64,000 nucleotides of DNA from positions 77,233,987-77,297,986 of the forward strand of contig NC_090942.1 in NCBI RefSeq assembly GCF_040807025.1, read 5' to 3'. The notes beneath the pieces are model-generated. The model saw only the letters and a list, made by a program, of their open reading frames with translations. It was not told the origin of the DNA and made no database searches. Positions 1 through 31,400 of this stretch are shown in pieces. The stretch comes from Struthio camelus. Lineage: Eukaryota > Chordata > Aves > Struthioniformes > Struthionidae. How positions within the stretch are numbered: position 1 is the first letter of the stretch; each line of letters starts with the position of its first letter. The position numbers and the translations under genes are program-made.

Positions 1-2348
1 TCAAGTGACTTAGATTTGCTATTTGGTAGTGTCTGCATTAGTGAGTGTAGGGAAAACAAATTAACGGGAAACAAAATTGCAGTGGTGGTTTATCCTACCA
101 GGAATACAAGATGTGCAAATGACAAATATCCAGTTGCATGCTGGCGCTAGAGTGTGCTCCTTATACCTTAGGTAAAGGTTAATCCGTTGCAAGGCAGGGT
201 TAATGCTACGCTATCCTGACATTCCTAAATAATCAGAAGGCGGGTTTTTTGCCACGTTAGATCATTTCTTCAAATAATCTGATCACTGATGCCAGTGTGT
301 GTTCAGCAGTTGTTTTCTTTGATTTGGGTGTGTTGCCATGCTGTCATACCTGTTTTGTACTTACCTTTTCCCACCTATCATGGGAGTGAGAGTGTAACGT
401 TGTCTAGCAGACTGAACAGAGCGAGTATAGTGAAATTTTCTAACTTTGGGGAAAAAGTCTGTTACGGAGCATGGGTTTGTGTGAAGAACATAATGCCTTG
501 ATTTTTAGTAGAGACTGCTAACAGATGACAGCTCTCATGTTTCTTTAGTAGGAAATGGAAGGGGGTAAAAATATTGATTTAAAAAATAGAAGGAGCTGCA
601 GCATCGTAAAGCAGCTGTAGTGCTATTGCAGCCCCTCTACGTATGTATAGATGAATACATTTTTTATTCTCAGAACTCTGGCATCTTGCGCACTCCAAAA
701 TACACAGCGAAAATAATAATATCCACATAATGTTATAAGACGCCTTTATTTGTGAGACAGCAGCTGCATTTCTGGCAACAAATACTTTATTGTCACACCA
801 AATTCAATTAAAAGTCTGCAAGCTGAAACGTTGCCCTCACAGAGGGAGAGGAGCAGGCAAGTCCAAAGCCAAAAACCCCAAACAGAATTCAACAGCCGCC
901 TTGTGGGAGGTGTAAAATGAAAATTTACTTCAGTACGAAACTTCCAATCAATTCACCCACAAAGGCGTTAGGACTGGCTCGAAGGTCGTAAAACTAATTC
1001 AAGATTTGTCTTCCTCAAAAATCCCCTGGTGAAATGGAAGGATTACAGAAATGAGCAAAAAGAAGTGGATCTACTTCTGCGTGGCTTCCCAGAAACCAAC
1101 CAACCAACCAGGATGAGGTGCTGCTCTGCCAGGCTGTCCTCCTGGGTGCAACGGCCCTTTCCCAACATGCCTTAACCCCTTTCAAGGTCGGGCAGCAGTT
1201 CTAGGACAAACTGTACCTTTTTTTAAGGCCTTCTGCTTCCCTGGATCAGCTGTGCCTGGAATGAGACCTTCAGCCAGGACGGCCTTAAGGTGTCTTTGTC
1301 CAGCATTAAGAGGGTTGTTCTAGCACGTCTTTGCATGCCAGGTTTAAATCTAATCGAGAGAGCAGTCTTTCTGTCTCTTCTCCTTTCCTCCTTCTTTCCA
1401 GTTTAAGTGCTCAGTGACGACATGCCCTGACCCATAAGTACTTTATCTGCTTAGATAGTGTTTCTACGGCTGGATTTGGAGTGTGCTGTTCTAAGATTTC
1501 TCCTAAAAACCGAGAATCCCGGTAGAGGGAGCTCTCTGAAGAACAGGCCGCTCTAGAAAACGCTCGTTTCATTATCCGCATGGCATAGAGATGGTCCTAA
1601 AGGAAATAGCTGGTTGCCTAAAGCACTTGGGGTGCGGAAGAATTTTCTATTTTTGTTGAGTTGTTGTTGTTTTTAAAGCAACAGAAGTTTTCAAGTTAAA
1701 ATATGGCCATAACGTTTTTAGACGGGATGATTTTTAGAAATCCCTCAGCTGTCCATGTGCAGTTCTGTTGAATGACGGCTAATTTTTATGCCGGGCATAG
1801 CTTCTCTTTCAGATAGTATTAGAATTTCAGTTCATTTACTTTTTCGTTTTATCCTGTCCCCTCAGTTGCACCCTAGCATTTCTTCAGTCTAAAAATGTCA
1901 TAATACCACTCTGCGTGCCCAGTCGTGGGAGCAGCCTGCTTCTCCTCTTGCTTCCTCCTGCTCTCTCTGCTCCACTGCCTCTTCTCTCCCCCAGACTGGG
2001 CTCGAGTTGGCCAGAGGTACGTTTTTTTTAATTTGCGGACAAATGCTGCTCCGGGTGGGTTGCCCAGAGTCTGCATAATTCTTGCAATGATTCACCCCTT
2101 GTTTTGCCAACATGTGTGTGGTGGTGGTGCTGTTTGTTGTTTTTTCTTTTGAGAGAGCGAGAGTGGGCAGCAAGTCCTTCTCCTCTCTCAGGATAAATGT
2201 GTAATACAATTATAGTATGAGTTTCTTACATATAGAGAAAGCCTGTCGCGTGAATTTCATAGTGCCTAAGAATTTGGGGATGGAGAGCAGGGAAGAGAAA
2301 TATATCTATTTTTTCAAGTGAGTAATGACTTGCCGCGCTCTGTTTCAG
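1..2348 (+). other. STK38L: STK38L intron 1, 3' part (no gene seen)
   Basis: I see no coding exon here. The first coding exon begins at 2349 after a splice acceptor (tgtttcag, 2341-2348), so this stretch is read as the end of the intron separating an upstream non-coding first exon from the ATG exon. The STK38L promoter and 5'UTR exon would then lie to the left of the window. Short reading frames on both strands have no family resemblance I recognise. An untranslated exon cannot be excluded by eye. Confidence 0.7.
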
Positions 2349-2359
2349 TACATGTTACC

Positions 2360-20253
<17,894 letters not shown>

Positions 20254-20278
20254 AACGAAACACGAACCCACAAAAGAA

Positions 20279-20284
20279 ATAAAA
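20279..20284 (+). promoter_or_regulatory. STK38L: polyadenylation hexamer AATAAA, proximal
   Basis: This AATAAA lies 26 bases after the stop codon, unusually close, and could define a minimal 3'UTR. Another copy at 20488-20493 is better spaced. Usage cannot be judged from sequence. Confidence 0.35.
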
Positions 20285-20487
20285 ATACAAACCTCAGGTA
20301 GCTGCATCACCAGACCCGCTTGGCGTTAGTTATCAATACATTGACTCTGGTGCGCATCAGTTTCACACGGAAATTCTACAGGATTAGGATTTCTAAGACT
20401 ACTACAGGAATTAGTTGGCAGTGCCAGCTGGCTTTTTTTTTTTAATATTTGAATATTTTTGTTAACTTTATTATACAAAGGTACTGG

Positions 20488-20493
20488 AATAAA
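20488..20493 (+). promoter_or_regulatory. STK38L: polyadenylation hexamer AATAAA
   Basis: This AATAAA lies about 235 bases after the stop codon and is followed within 50 bases by T/GT-rich sequence (ctatgtgtgtataacgg). It would give a short 3'UTR isoform. Confidence 0.45.
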
Positions 20494-23400
20494 AGGAACG
20501 TGTATCCCTTTGTAACTGCACTGCCTATGTGTGTATAACGGTTAATTATGCCTCCCTGTACTGTGGCTTTGTTTGTACTGTAAACCATCTAATCCACCCA
20601 GGAGTAAAAACATATCATTTTATGCAGCATTGTTATTATACTGCTTACCTGGTGGTTTTTAGATATGCAGTATAGAAAACCATTGCCCATATTTGCAAAA
20701 TTCTCCGAGCGGTTGTTCAAGGGCGTTCCAGTTGTGGTCTACAGATACCCCATGAGCATGGCAACATGTGATTATTGCAAATAGCAGTGTCCTGTGGGGC
20801 CTACTTGTACCCTGCCTCGTTCCTCCCCACTAGAGGCCTTTAGTAGCAGATGATCCCTAATCTTCTCTTTTTTCCTTTTTCCCCTGTGTGTGACACTGAG
20901 ACAATCTCTGTGACCTGCTTAGTAGCATTTCTGCTTCAAAGTGTAGTTACAGGTATTTCTGTTTAAGATGATGGAGCTTTATACCTCTTAGCAAATTCAG
21001 AAGAAAAAATGGAATCTGAATAAAAATGATAAAGATTTTTTTTTAACAGAAAGGAAATTTTTTCCTGAGGAGATGGCAGAGTCTCCAAGACTGCATTCCT
21101 GCCTCTGTTGTAAGTCAGATAGACTTATTGCTATTGAGAATTCAAATAGCTTTTTCTGTCTCTGTGAAACATCTATTCTAGAAAAGTGATTAAATTGCTG
21201 CTTTTACTCCCCCCCCCCCAAGATGTTCCATGCAGAAGGGATCCTGTCCCAGCCTTTTCTTTTCAGCATATCCCATAGCAGCTGCCTCCAAGCCAGAGCA
21301 AACGGAGCGCCCCACTAGACTTGCTGTCCTGCAGGCTCCACATTCTTCCAGCGCCTCTCGAATTTGGCCCACAGGGTTGGAAGGGATCAGCTGAGTCTGG
21401 AGACCAGCCACCAGAAACCACAAACAACCACGAATGAACTCGGTGGAGCCTCTAAACGCTGTGTTGTCCAGCGTGTAGGGTGGGGACAAGCTGACAGTAG
21501 GTACGGGGCTCCTTCTGCTAGGTGCACCAGCAGCTTGCCATCATGTGGTTGCTGGCAAATTTATCTGTAGCTCTGGCTGTACTAGCGCGTTATTTGCAGT
21601 GCGTAGAATCTGTCACCGTACAGTGGAGATCTGTGATGTCCTTTTCTGGTTAGAAAGGAGATTTACAGTAATTGAACAACGCTCCTGTAACTGAACAAGC
21701 AAAGTCACTATTGCTGTCTTCCTCCATCCTGCAGTTAGCCTTGAAGGCTAGTGAAAGGCACTCCAGGGCCCCCCAGGAAGCACAGCAGCTTTTGGTGTGT
21801 AGTAGGAAAGACTACATTAGACTTGTCTCTTTTTTTTTTTTTTCCTCCTCTCCCTCAGCAAAATTGAACCAATTATTTATAAAACCATTACAGAAATATT
21901 TATTACTGTTAGGCACCATGACATGAGCTGTTCTGAATTGTCTGTATGCTTTCAAACACGCTGAGGTGTTCACCTGTTGCACAGAAGTCCATTTAGCAGA
22001 GAGATTTCTGTGCGTTGGTGGTTTACTGATGTGTGTGTTGTTTTCCCTGATCCGAAACTTGCTAAGTTCAAGGGCCTCGGTTATGTCTTTCCTCAATGTT
22101 TTGTCTCCCTTCAAACATCTAGCATCTGTTTATACCACTTTTCTGTGAAAAATGTCAGTCTTCAGTTCATCAAAGAGGAATATCCAGTGCCTCAAGGCCC
22201 ACCCAGTTTATTCGCTGTTATGTCAGAATATGGCTAAGCTAAATTTTTGCCTAAAGACTTGACTTATATGGGAACAGCTTATTATCTCCTGTTTTTTTTC
22301 TTCCCTAAACTTACACTAATTTACACCCTTGATGGCTGACAGGACAGGACAGGGCAGGATCCTTCTGAAATTCTCCCCAGGCTTTTAGCCTCGTCGACAA
22401 AGTGAAAGTCACCTAAAACCATCCAAAGACCGTCCAAAAACTGTAACTCGCTCAAATCAATGTTTATACTCTACGACTTCTTTCTACCAGTGGCCTAGCA
22501 CTCGTAGGGTACTATTTTCTTGTCTCCCTGCCCGAGGGATGATCCAAGATGTAAGCCTGGCCCCAATGGATACTGCTATTTGAAAAAGATTTTTTAAATT
22601 TAGTTTTAATTCCCAATCTTGTTTGTGGGGCTTATGTGCACTGGAAGTGGAATTCCTGTGAACAACACATTTCGAAAGACCACAGTTACCCTATTTGTGT
22701 AATAGAAAAAGAAGTCTTTGCTTGAACTTGCCAAGACATGATAAGTTTCATGGAAACTGCAAATGCTCAGTAATATTGGTGATTTTTTTTTTCCCCCAGT
22801 GGGGTTTAGGGAAGGGGAGAAAAATATACCTTTAACTTAAAGCTATCTATTAAACAGCTATATCTGTACATATTCACTGGTTTACAACCTTGGAAAAAAG
22901 CTCAACCCTTATATTCATAACACTAAAGATAATGTGCATATAAAGTTGCGAATGATTAATCATATCAGTGCTCACATAGGAATTAACATCTTTATGGAAA
23001 CAGCCTGCAGCCTATATAGCAAACACTTCTGTATTGCAATAGTTGATTTTTTCTTTTTTTGAAAATATGGCATTATTTTAACCAGTAAGTTAAGTTAAAG
23101 ACAATATTAACTGCTGCTTTTAGAATGATAGAATTTTTTTAAAAGTAAAACTGTGACACTGTAATGGATTGAAGAGAACAGAAGGTTAATCTACACTGGC
23201 TTTCCAAAAAAAAGGTGTAACATATCTTTTGCTTCATTGTTTTTGTCTTATTCTTTTGAATGGCTGTTTTTTCCTTTGGTGATGTTTGTCACCGTGCCAT
23301 TATTTTTTCTTATTCTTGGAGTACCAAAGATCCTGAAATGGCTTGATGATTGCAAACATGTGAAAATTTATTTTCTGGAAGTATGTTTTGTTAACTTCTG

Positions 23401-24203
23401 TTAAAACGTGGAATTGTGTATGCAAATTGTTCTCGGAAGTTAACCTACTCCAGCAGGGAAGTCTTGAGTGCATCAGTGGAAGTGGTGAGCCTGAACCCAA
23501 ATTGTGGATCTGAATACCGTGAAATGGGGAAAGAAGTTTGGACTGCAAAACACAACTGAGCTTTTGCACTTGGTTCCATCTCTAATCAGCGCGAGTGAGT
23601 GGCCTGAGGTCCAGGACATCAGCGGAGGTTGTTTCCTGTGCGAATCGAGTTAAGAAAATAATTTGCCAGCATTCAGAAATCACATATTGTTGATACTGCA
23701 TTTGCACTGTTAATTTGCCTTGCTGGAGAGTTATATAAGTGTTATTTTTATAGGTCAATTGTTAAAACACCTGAGTCGTTGGATACAGTATGGGATAATA
23801 GCATCTGCTATAGGTGAATGCACCTAAGTGCAAAGGGGCTTGCTGAAAGCTTTCCACACTACTAAGATAGATGGGCATAAGCAGTACAAAGGGTGTTGTG
23901 TGGGCTCCTTATAGCGGGGTGACTTTCCTCCTCTGCAACAGCAAGCAGGGAATACTGCAGTTTAGCCCGGTTATACTCTTAATGCTTAGGAAGTGCTCTC
24001 ACTTTTTCAATAATATGAGCAATTACAAGCGTTGTAACATACTGTACCTTGTCCTTTTAATGTTGATATATTACAGCAGCTCATTCTTGGAGTCTAAATG
24101 GCAACTGCTATATTTTTTCCTAGACTGTTTCATTAGTTGTGGTTGGGAAAGTTACATAGAAGCATTATAAAAAATTTATATGAGGCTTTTTACAGCATTT
24201 GAA

Positions 24204-24209
24204 AATAAA
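24204..24209 (+). promoter_or_regulatory. STK38L: polyadenylation hexamer AATAAA, distal
   Basis: The hexamer sits in GAAAATAAAC and is followed by a T-rich stretch (tttttattttatttg). It is a plausible distal cleavage signal about 3.95 kb after the stop. Confidence 0.45.
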
Positions 24210-25113
24210 CATAGCATTCTTTTTGTAAACTTGCAGTTTTTATTTTATTTGTTATGCCAGTGTACTTTATTATTTGAAGGGCCTGGATTTGTTTCTCTTC
24301 CAGAGTGGTAGGTGTTTAAAGAACTGAGACACTATGTTTTGTGTATTCTCACCTTGAACTCCGCTGACAGGGTCCGCTGCTCTCCAGCAGAATATTTAGA
24401 GGGTAAGAATTGCCCTGACTATACCAGCTGCAGTCACATGAGGCTAGGTCTAAAGGGATTATTGCTCTTCAGAAGAGATTCCCTTTCTTCTTCCCTATAG
24501 ACCGTAATTTAGTCAAGTAAGGCTTCCATGGGCAGCATGTCCTTCAGTTCACTAGAGAAATAATTTTGTCCTACAGTTCCTAATTCCTTACCGAGCCTAC
24601 AGCAGTGGCAGCAGATGCAGCAGTAACACAGACATATAAAGCACTATTACAGGGTCGTGCAGCTGAAAGCAAAGAGGAGCTAGGAGCTGGGGACTGGCAT
24701 TCTCTGTAGCCCTCCAGTGAATAATAGCCCTCTGTTTGAGAAGCACTGCTCTCAGTAGTTTGATACAATTTGAACAGAAGTTTACCAATTCTGTTTAAGG
24801 GGATTGCACTTTTCTAGTTAGCAGATATTACCTCACACTGAGTTACATATCATAAGGAAATGCAGGCTTAGTTCTTGATTTCCTTGAATTACCAAATCCA
24901 ATATTCCTCAAAAATAAGGCACTTTAAAGATGAATATAGAGGCTATGCCTCTAGTAGGTTCAAAGTGTTTTTTGAAATCAATGACTGTTAAAAATATTAT
25001 AGTTCTGTGTTTATAAAACATACTGCAAATACCTGGTGTGCATTTTTCATTTTCTTTATTTCTTCTTGCACAAAGTATTCCTTGTACATAAGCAAAATAT
25101 TTATGCTTTGAAC

Positions 25114-25119
25114 AATAAA
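25114..25119 (+). promoter_or_regulatory. STK38L: polyadenylation hexamer AATAAA, most distal
   Basis: AACAATAAAG is followed directly by tgtttttctg, a GT/T-rich downstream element. I take this as the likely longest transcript end because it is the last well-formed signal before sequence with no 3'UTR character. Confidence 0.5.
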
Positions 25120-27966
25120 GTGTTTTTCTGACAATCTTCCTCTAAGGAGGGAAGGGAGGCATATTCAAAACTGTGTTTGGCTCGCTATTGGCAGTGATGA
25201 CAACGGTGGTTCCAAGCTCTGGACCGGACAAGGATGTATTTGCAGTTGATTTAATGCTTAACATACTTCTTTATGGTAATTTTATTTATCATGTATATAA
25301 ATGTCAAGTATCACAGAGGTTCTAAAATGCCTACCCAAGAGCTGCAGTTCAAAGATGAAAAGTGGATGAAGTTGGTTTTAAATGTTCATACCAGTACACT
25401 GTAACCCCTCAACCACACTGGGGTCGGTAGTGCTAGGCTTTGGCACACCAGATGAGATCCTCTGTCTAAAAGAACTTGCCGTCTGGAGGATACCAGGTTC
25501 GTACACTATTGAGACAGTTTGATGTTGGGGAAGGCAGGTTAACATATATATAATAGGAGGAATATGTCCTTTGTCAATATTAATGGCCCAAAAAGTGGGT
25601 TTTAGAGAATTCATCTTACTTTAAGTTATCGCTTCAATTTTCTTCTGCCCTATGCATCAGTAATAGTGTTATTTTTTTTTCTTCTTCCTTTTGTTTTTTA
25701 AGAATATTTTGGTGAAAGTTATTTTACATTAGACAGTCACTAAATCAGCAATGACTAAAGCACAGAACTATTCCAGGGGGAAGGGACTGGAACACAGGAT
25801 CGCACTCTGAATTGAGTACCTCAAACATAAAGCAAAACAGTCACGCTCCTTCGTGCTTGCTGCTTGTCTTGGCCCTGCGATTTGGATACCTGGTTGCACA
25901 GGGATGCTACTTCAGTGAGTGCGAGGGGAACCGAATCTTTGAGGGCGCAGAGAGAGTTCATCTCACCAGCTCGTGCTCCTCCCACACCTCTCTCCAGGTT
26001 ATTCGATAGCGTGGAGGTCTGCGTACTCTGGGGAAATGGGACATGTGGGTCTGAACCTTCTCGTGCTGAGGAGAAAAATGAACGCAGGTTTCTCATTTCC
26101 CGAGCAAGTCAGAGCCCTGCTAGGGATAGTCTGTTTCTGCTTTGAACTGACTCTTGATACCACATCTTGTTTCCACACCAACTGCTTTAAATCTGTTTCT
26201 AGGGAGCCACTTTCTGCTGCTGCTTCTCTCTCCTCTGGAAACACTTGCTCCCTATATATGCTGCCCCCCACCTTCAGCTGTTAGCAGTTTCTCTCCATCT
26301 ACTTTCCACCTGCTCCAGGAGTCTGTGCTCCCCCATCCAAAGACCAAATCTTTCTGTTGTCTCTGCATTTCCTGGCTCTGACTCTGAAACTAAATGATGA
26401 CATCAGCAGAGTAAGTGTTGTAACCTTGAAGCGGTTGTGCAAAAGCTGGGTGTTACCACCACCCCTGCTCCCTGTTTTGAAAGAGAGACGGCAGCTGCAG
26501 ATAGCAAGTGTTACGTACGCTCCAAGTGCATAAAATACACTGCTTCCTTCTAGGGATTTGAGCAGAATCTGCACCTCCACATGGATGCAGAGTATGAGCG
26601 AACAGAGTGTAATGCAAACAGGGAGCTGGTGCTGGATGCTGCCCTGGAGCATCCCTGCCCTGGCTGCATCCCTCGTGCACGTCTGTGCAGGTGGCCATCT
26701 GCAGAACTCGAGGGGGTCAACACCGAGACACTAATTCAAACATGGATATCTCTAGGGTGAAAAATTGCAATGGCTCTGCTGGTCCTGGACACTTAATTTC
26801 CCTGTAAAGTCTACCTATGACTTTAATGCATCTATTTAATAATAACAAATGACTAGATAGGAGCCTTAATGACTTTTTGATCGTGATGTAATGAATTACT
26901 GCTAAGCTAGACATTGAAACACGTGTCTCCAGGTCTTTGGTCTCATCCAGCTCTCACTGATGTTGACAAAAGATTTCTCTCTACAGCCCAAACAAACCTG
27001 TGAACAAGTATGGTCTCAAAAGCAAGCAGTTTGCTGATGCGATGCTTTTAGGTTCTTTATGAACCTAAAGATTATGCTATACATAGAACTCCGCTGGTTG
27101 AAAAGCAGTACTGCTGAAGGGTTCACTTTGTCCTGAAACACAAAGATGAAAAACTTGCATGGTACCGCTGGTATCAAAGAAGAAATACTGCCTATTTTGT
27201 TTGATCAACAAAATTAAACTAACGCATCGAGGCCACTTCACAAAGCGTACATTTTTTTCTAAAGCGCAGGTGTTACAGATCAAATTTCCTTTGCCTTATT
27301 GCCATGTAAAAGTTTTATTGCTGTATCTAAATGCATTTTTCTGAAGCAGCATAGTACGACATGGTGGGATTTGTGGGACTGGTCCACAGTATGGAATTTG
27401 AATGATATTGCAGGTAGTAAACTTTTCAGCATGACTCCTTGACCTGCGACGTTCACAGTCAGTGAACAATGAACGCCTTGCATTCAATTAGCATTATTCT
27501 GCTGGATATAGTTACTAGCCCACTGTGTGCAAGAGTCTTTGGCTTTCTATTTTCAATGAATTCTATCATGATTTACTGATACATATTTAAGGTGGCTTAC
27601 ATTTCTTTATCTCTGCATTATTCCTACGCCACGTGTTTAGGCTCAGGATGTTAACACTTGAAGGGACCTGGAATCTGTGTACTATGGGTGACAGGTCTGC
27701 TTTGGCCAAGAGAGTATCTGACAGTGATGTAAAATATTGCAGGTAAGATGGATGAGACAATTGCAGCTCAGAGGTTTAAATACTGGTTGAGTGCAAGCCC
27801 AAGAAAATACGTTTTTGTCCTTAGGCTTCATGCTGCCCTTATAGCTGCCCTCAATCTCTTCTAGCCCTAGCAGAAAGCGCACTGGGCTGGATGGGATCAT
27901 CCAGTGAGCTAGGATCCAGCTTGTGGGCTGCACATCATGGGCACATTTCAATTGCCTAAGCATAAC

Positions 27967-27982
27967 CCCTCCCCCCCCCCCC
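27967..27982. repeat. C homopolymer tract
   Basis: A run of C (ccctcccccccccccccc) that may be variable in length. No associated element was recognised. Confidence 0.9.
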
Positions 27983-28411
27983 AGCAGTTTTATTTATACC
28001 TGTGTAGAGATTTGTAACAGAAATGCTGTTTTGCGAAAGCATTAGGCATTAGGCTCTTGCTAGGCATTCAGAAAACACCTGTTTCTTCCGGGAATGAAAA
28101 GGCTGTTTAAAAAGTGAGATTATTTTTGCTTTTTTATAATCACAAGTGGCACCATCAAACTGAGAGACTTTTAGGTAAGAGATTTACAAGCAATTCAATT
28201 ACTTCACAGCACAAACCTCATCAACTAGGACTCCAAAATAACTTGGGCACTTTTGAAAACGTTTATCTTTTTGACTTTTTAAATTTTGTTACAAAAATCA
28301 CAAAGCAAATCGATCCACCTACTTGCCCCAATACTTAGATTAGAGAGAGAGCGAGTAGGAGTTGAAAGCTCAAGTTAAACTTGTCTCCTCATGCAAGGAA
28401 TTTGTCAGTGA

Positions 28412-28475
28412 TTCATAGATCTTTAAAGCCAGAAGATATCGCTATCGCAATCCAGTCTGACACACTGGGTAACGT
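28412..28475 (-). mobile_element. CR1-type LINE remnant
   Basis: The stretch contains CATAGATCTTTAAAGCCAGA followed by AATCCAGTCTGACACACTGG. This resembles the conserved end of old amniote CR1/L3-like elements ('atagatcttaaggccagaaggg...atctagtctgacctcc'). It is short and diverged. Confidence 0.55.
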
Positions 28476-31400
28476 AAGTCATATAACTTTACTCGGTAGT
28501 TTCTGTATTGTGCTAATATAGTGCAGCTTGTTGCCGTCAAAGCCTGAATTTTGTGCTGGATTTTCACTTCTTTGAAGGGCTTCTGTACTAGTTATTGAGT
28601 GGAAATAATTTTAAAACGCTTATTTTGATACAGGCTGGTTACAGTAGGATTATGCCATTTATATAAGTTTTAAAGCAGAAGACTCTCGTGATTTTGGGAA
28701 GAACTTTTGCTTTAAAATGATGGTATATTTTTCTAATGGATATAGTGCATTAAAAAAATGAATGTATTAGCCGGTAGGTATATTTTGACTCTCTTGTTTA
28801 GTTGTCTTTTCCAGCAATATGAAACAGATTGTAGTTTGTCTGAGGGTTTGCACAGATTTTCGACTCAGTTTGTGAATGCCTTGAAAAAAATCACTGAGCT
28901 ACAGACTTCTAGGCAGAGAATTTATAGCAATCTCAAGAAATGGCTTGCCATGCCCTTAAAAAATCCACTGAGCTCCAGGAAAGCACAAAAGAGCCTAAAA
29001 CAGATTGAGATTTTTTTAAAAACTGTATTCGTTCATATTCCTCAAGTTATTAGCCTGTTCATACATGCTTTATAAAAAGTACTTGATTCAGGACACAGGT
29101 GTTCTTTTTATTAGTTTCAGCCACGTAGGACCTTGGTCTCAGGGGAAACCATAGGCGCTTGTGTTATGGAAGAAAGTCTGTGAAAAATCTGCGTTTGCAT
29201 TTACAGGAGTACTGAACAACTTAAGTTTACTGGTATTACGTTCCAGCAGGAAAAGCTAGCTAGCCCTAAGCAGTCACCAAAATATCTTTTATGTGAGGCA
29301 ATATAAGTCAGCCCATTGCTGACACAGTCAGAGCTCTCAGCGCTCCTTCAGAGAGGAGAGGGAGGCTGCAATGCTTTTTTCCAGTCGTTCTCTTCTTCTT
29401 AACTAGGTCTCTTAAGAGAAGCGTGCATGAATCTAGGTTGGCCTCGGTACATACACAAAGCAACGAGCAACCTCTTCAGGAGGATAGGTCAGAGAAAAGC
29501 TGTTTGGATATCCGCTCTGTGTGTCCTGTGTAGCAGCTGAGGCACACTAGGCCTCAGATTCCATTAACCATCTATAGAACAGAAAAAGGAGCAATAATAC
29601 AGACACTTTTTTGCTTCTTTTACTGCTCAGTGACAGACTATTATTTAACTGCTCTGAGGTTTGACTGTTATTTTTTCTCCCTTCGGCAAGTCGTTGTGTA
29701 AGTTGTTTAGAAAAAAGAGGTTATCCCTTGCTTACACAAAGCATTTTGTTCTCTTTTTACTGCTAAAAGCTACGCAAGCGAAAGCGCTCACCTAAGAACA
29801 GGACGAAAACATCAAGTACGGCCTGCTCAAAATCAGCACTTTCAGAAAATTGAGATCCTACTCTGCCAAGAAGCTAGGCTTGCTATATGCTTCGAACACT
29901 ACTTACTGTCATATATGAAATGCTCAATGAAAAGACCAACCTTTACCTTTGAATCAAGAAACAAGTATCATAAACGGTTCAGATCTGTGCTAATGAACTG
30001 GCAGTGCATTACGCTCATAAGCACTTACGGGCCAAGAGAAGTGACATCGAGCAAGCAAGAGAAATGCACAGGTTCTGAAGGTAATAAAGAAAGCGTGACA
30101 CGCAGAAATATTGCCAAGGGATTTTTCTGGCCCAACCAAATGATAAAGTGACAAAAACTTTTGCGTTCACCGCATTACAAGTGCTTCTGGTGTTGTCCTT
30201 AAAATACTAAATGAAAAGTAAATAAGATAAACTTGCACCATTTCTAGTGAGACAGTTTTTATCAAAAACCGATTGCATTTGACATCCTGAATTTTGAATG
30301 TCCTCACTGAATGTTCTCATACGGAGAGAGTTTGTATTTCATAGCTTAACACATATATTTTTGGAACTATTTATACCTTTAATTCATTGAACTTGATAAG
30401 AGTAGCCATCTTCAACTTTCCGTGGTTACCATCTGAACTGTTTTCAGCCAATGTGGCTGAGTGGCTGCAGTTTACCTCCTCTCTGAATTCTCCTTAGCAT
30501 TTGGGTGCCTGCTGATAATGCAAACTTGGAAGGAGGTGCTCCCAGCTTCAAAATTGGGGTAAAAAAGTATTTTAGTAGGGCCTAACATGAAATTTTAGCA
30601 GCCTATGAGCAATTTCTTGGAAATTTATTTCAACACCAGTTGTACTATGTGAATCAATGTGTATCAATAGTAATGATTTTCTCAAAGACAGCAACGCTGT
30701 ATAACAACTGTTTGTTAGCCCTTCCTACTGCTTTTTATTTCATTTAGGACAGAAGTGGTTTTTAATTGCTGTTCTCCAATACAAATTCCTTAGACGCAAC
30801 TGAACCAGCACGGTGAAGTATACGTATCAGTGAAATAGTAGCTATAGGATTATGCGTAGCTTAACATTCTGAGATGGTGGACAGTTGAATTTGCAGGGGA
30901 ATTAAAAAGCAGCTTATGCAAAAGTGTGCATTGAGAATATCATAGTACTGCAATTGCATCAGTTCAGCAGCATTGCTGGCTGGGTCCCAGATTCCCCAGC
31001 CAGACAAGAGTATTCTGCTAGAGCCACTCACCCACTCTGCCTTTCCATACACCTCATCTAAGCAGGGTCTGAGAACACCAACAATATTAAAACCATGGCT
31101 CCAAAAACCAGGAAATTCTGTTTTAGAACATCTCGTGCAAGATACAGAATGCTGTGTTTGTGCAGTACAATGAAACATGACAAACTCCTTTTGGCAGGAG
31201 TATGCTTACAACAAACACTACAGAAACTGTTTCCTGGTCAATGTTATGCCAGAAAAGGTTGACCAGTCATCCCACTCTAACTCTACACTGGATTAGATAC
31301 CATACATTCTCCTGCAGCCATTTTGAAGCTGGCATAAAACAGTAAGCTGATAAGCACCGTGCTGCAGGTGCTGGCTGATGTGACAGAAGGGCAATCACAT

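Larger units (their letters stand above)
20254..25135 (+). other. STK38L: STK38L 3' untranslated region
   Basis: About 4.9 kb of AT-rich, non-coding sequence follows the stop codon, with several AATAAA hexamers. The last plausible one is at 25114-25119, followed by a GT-rich stretch (tgtttttctg) as expected of a cleavage site. Earlier sites could give shorter isoforms. Two Pumilio-type UGUANAUA motifs occur (22865-22872 and 25083-25090). It also contains runs of C (about 21210-21219) and T (about 21831-21843). The exact end is inferred. Confidence 0.6.
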
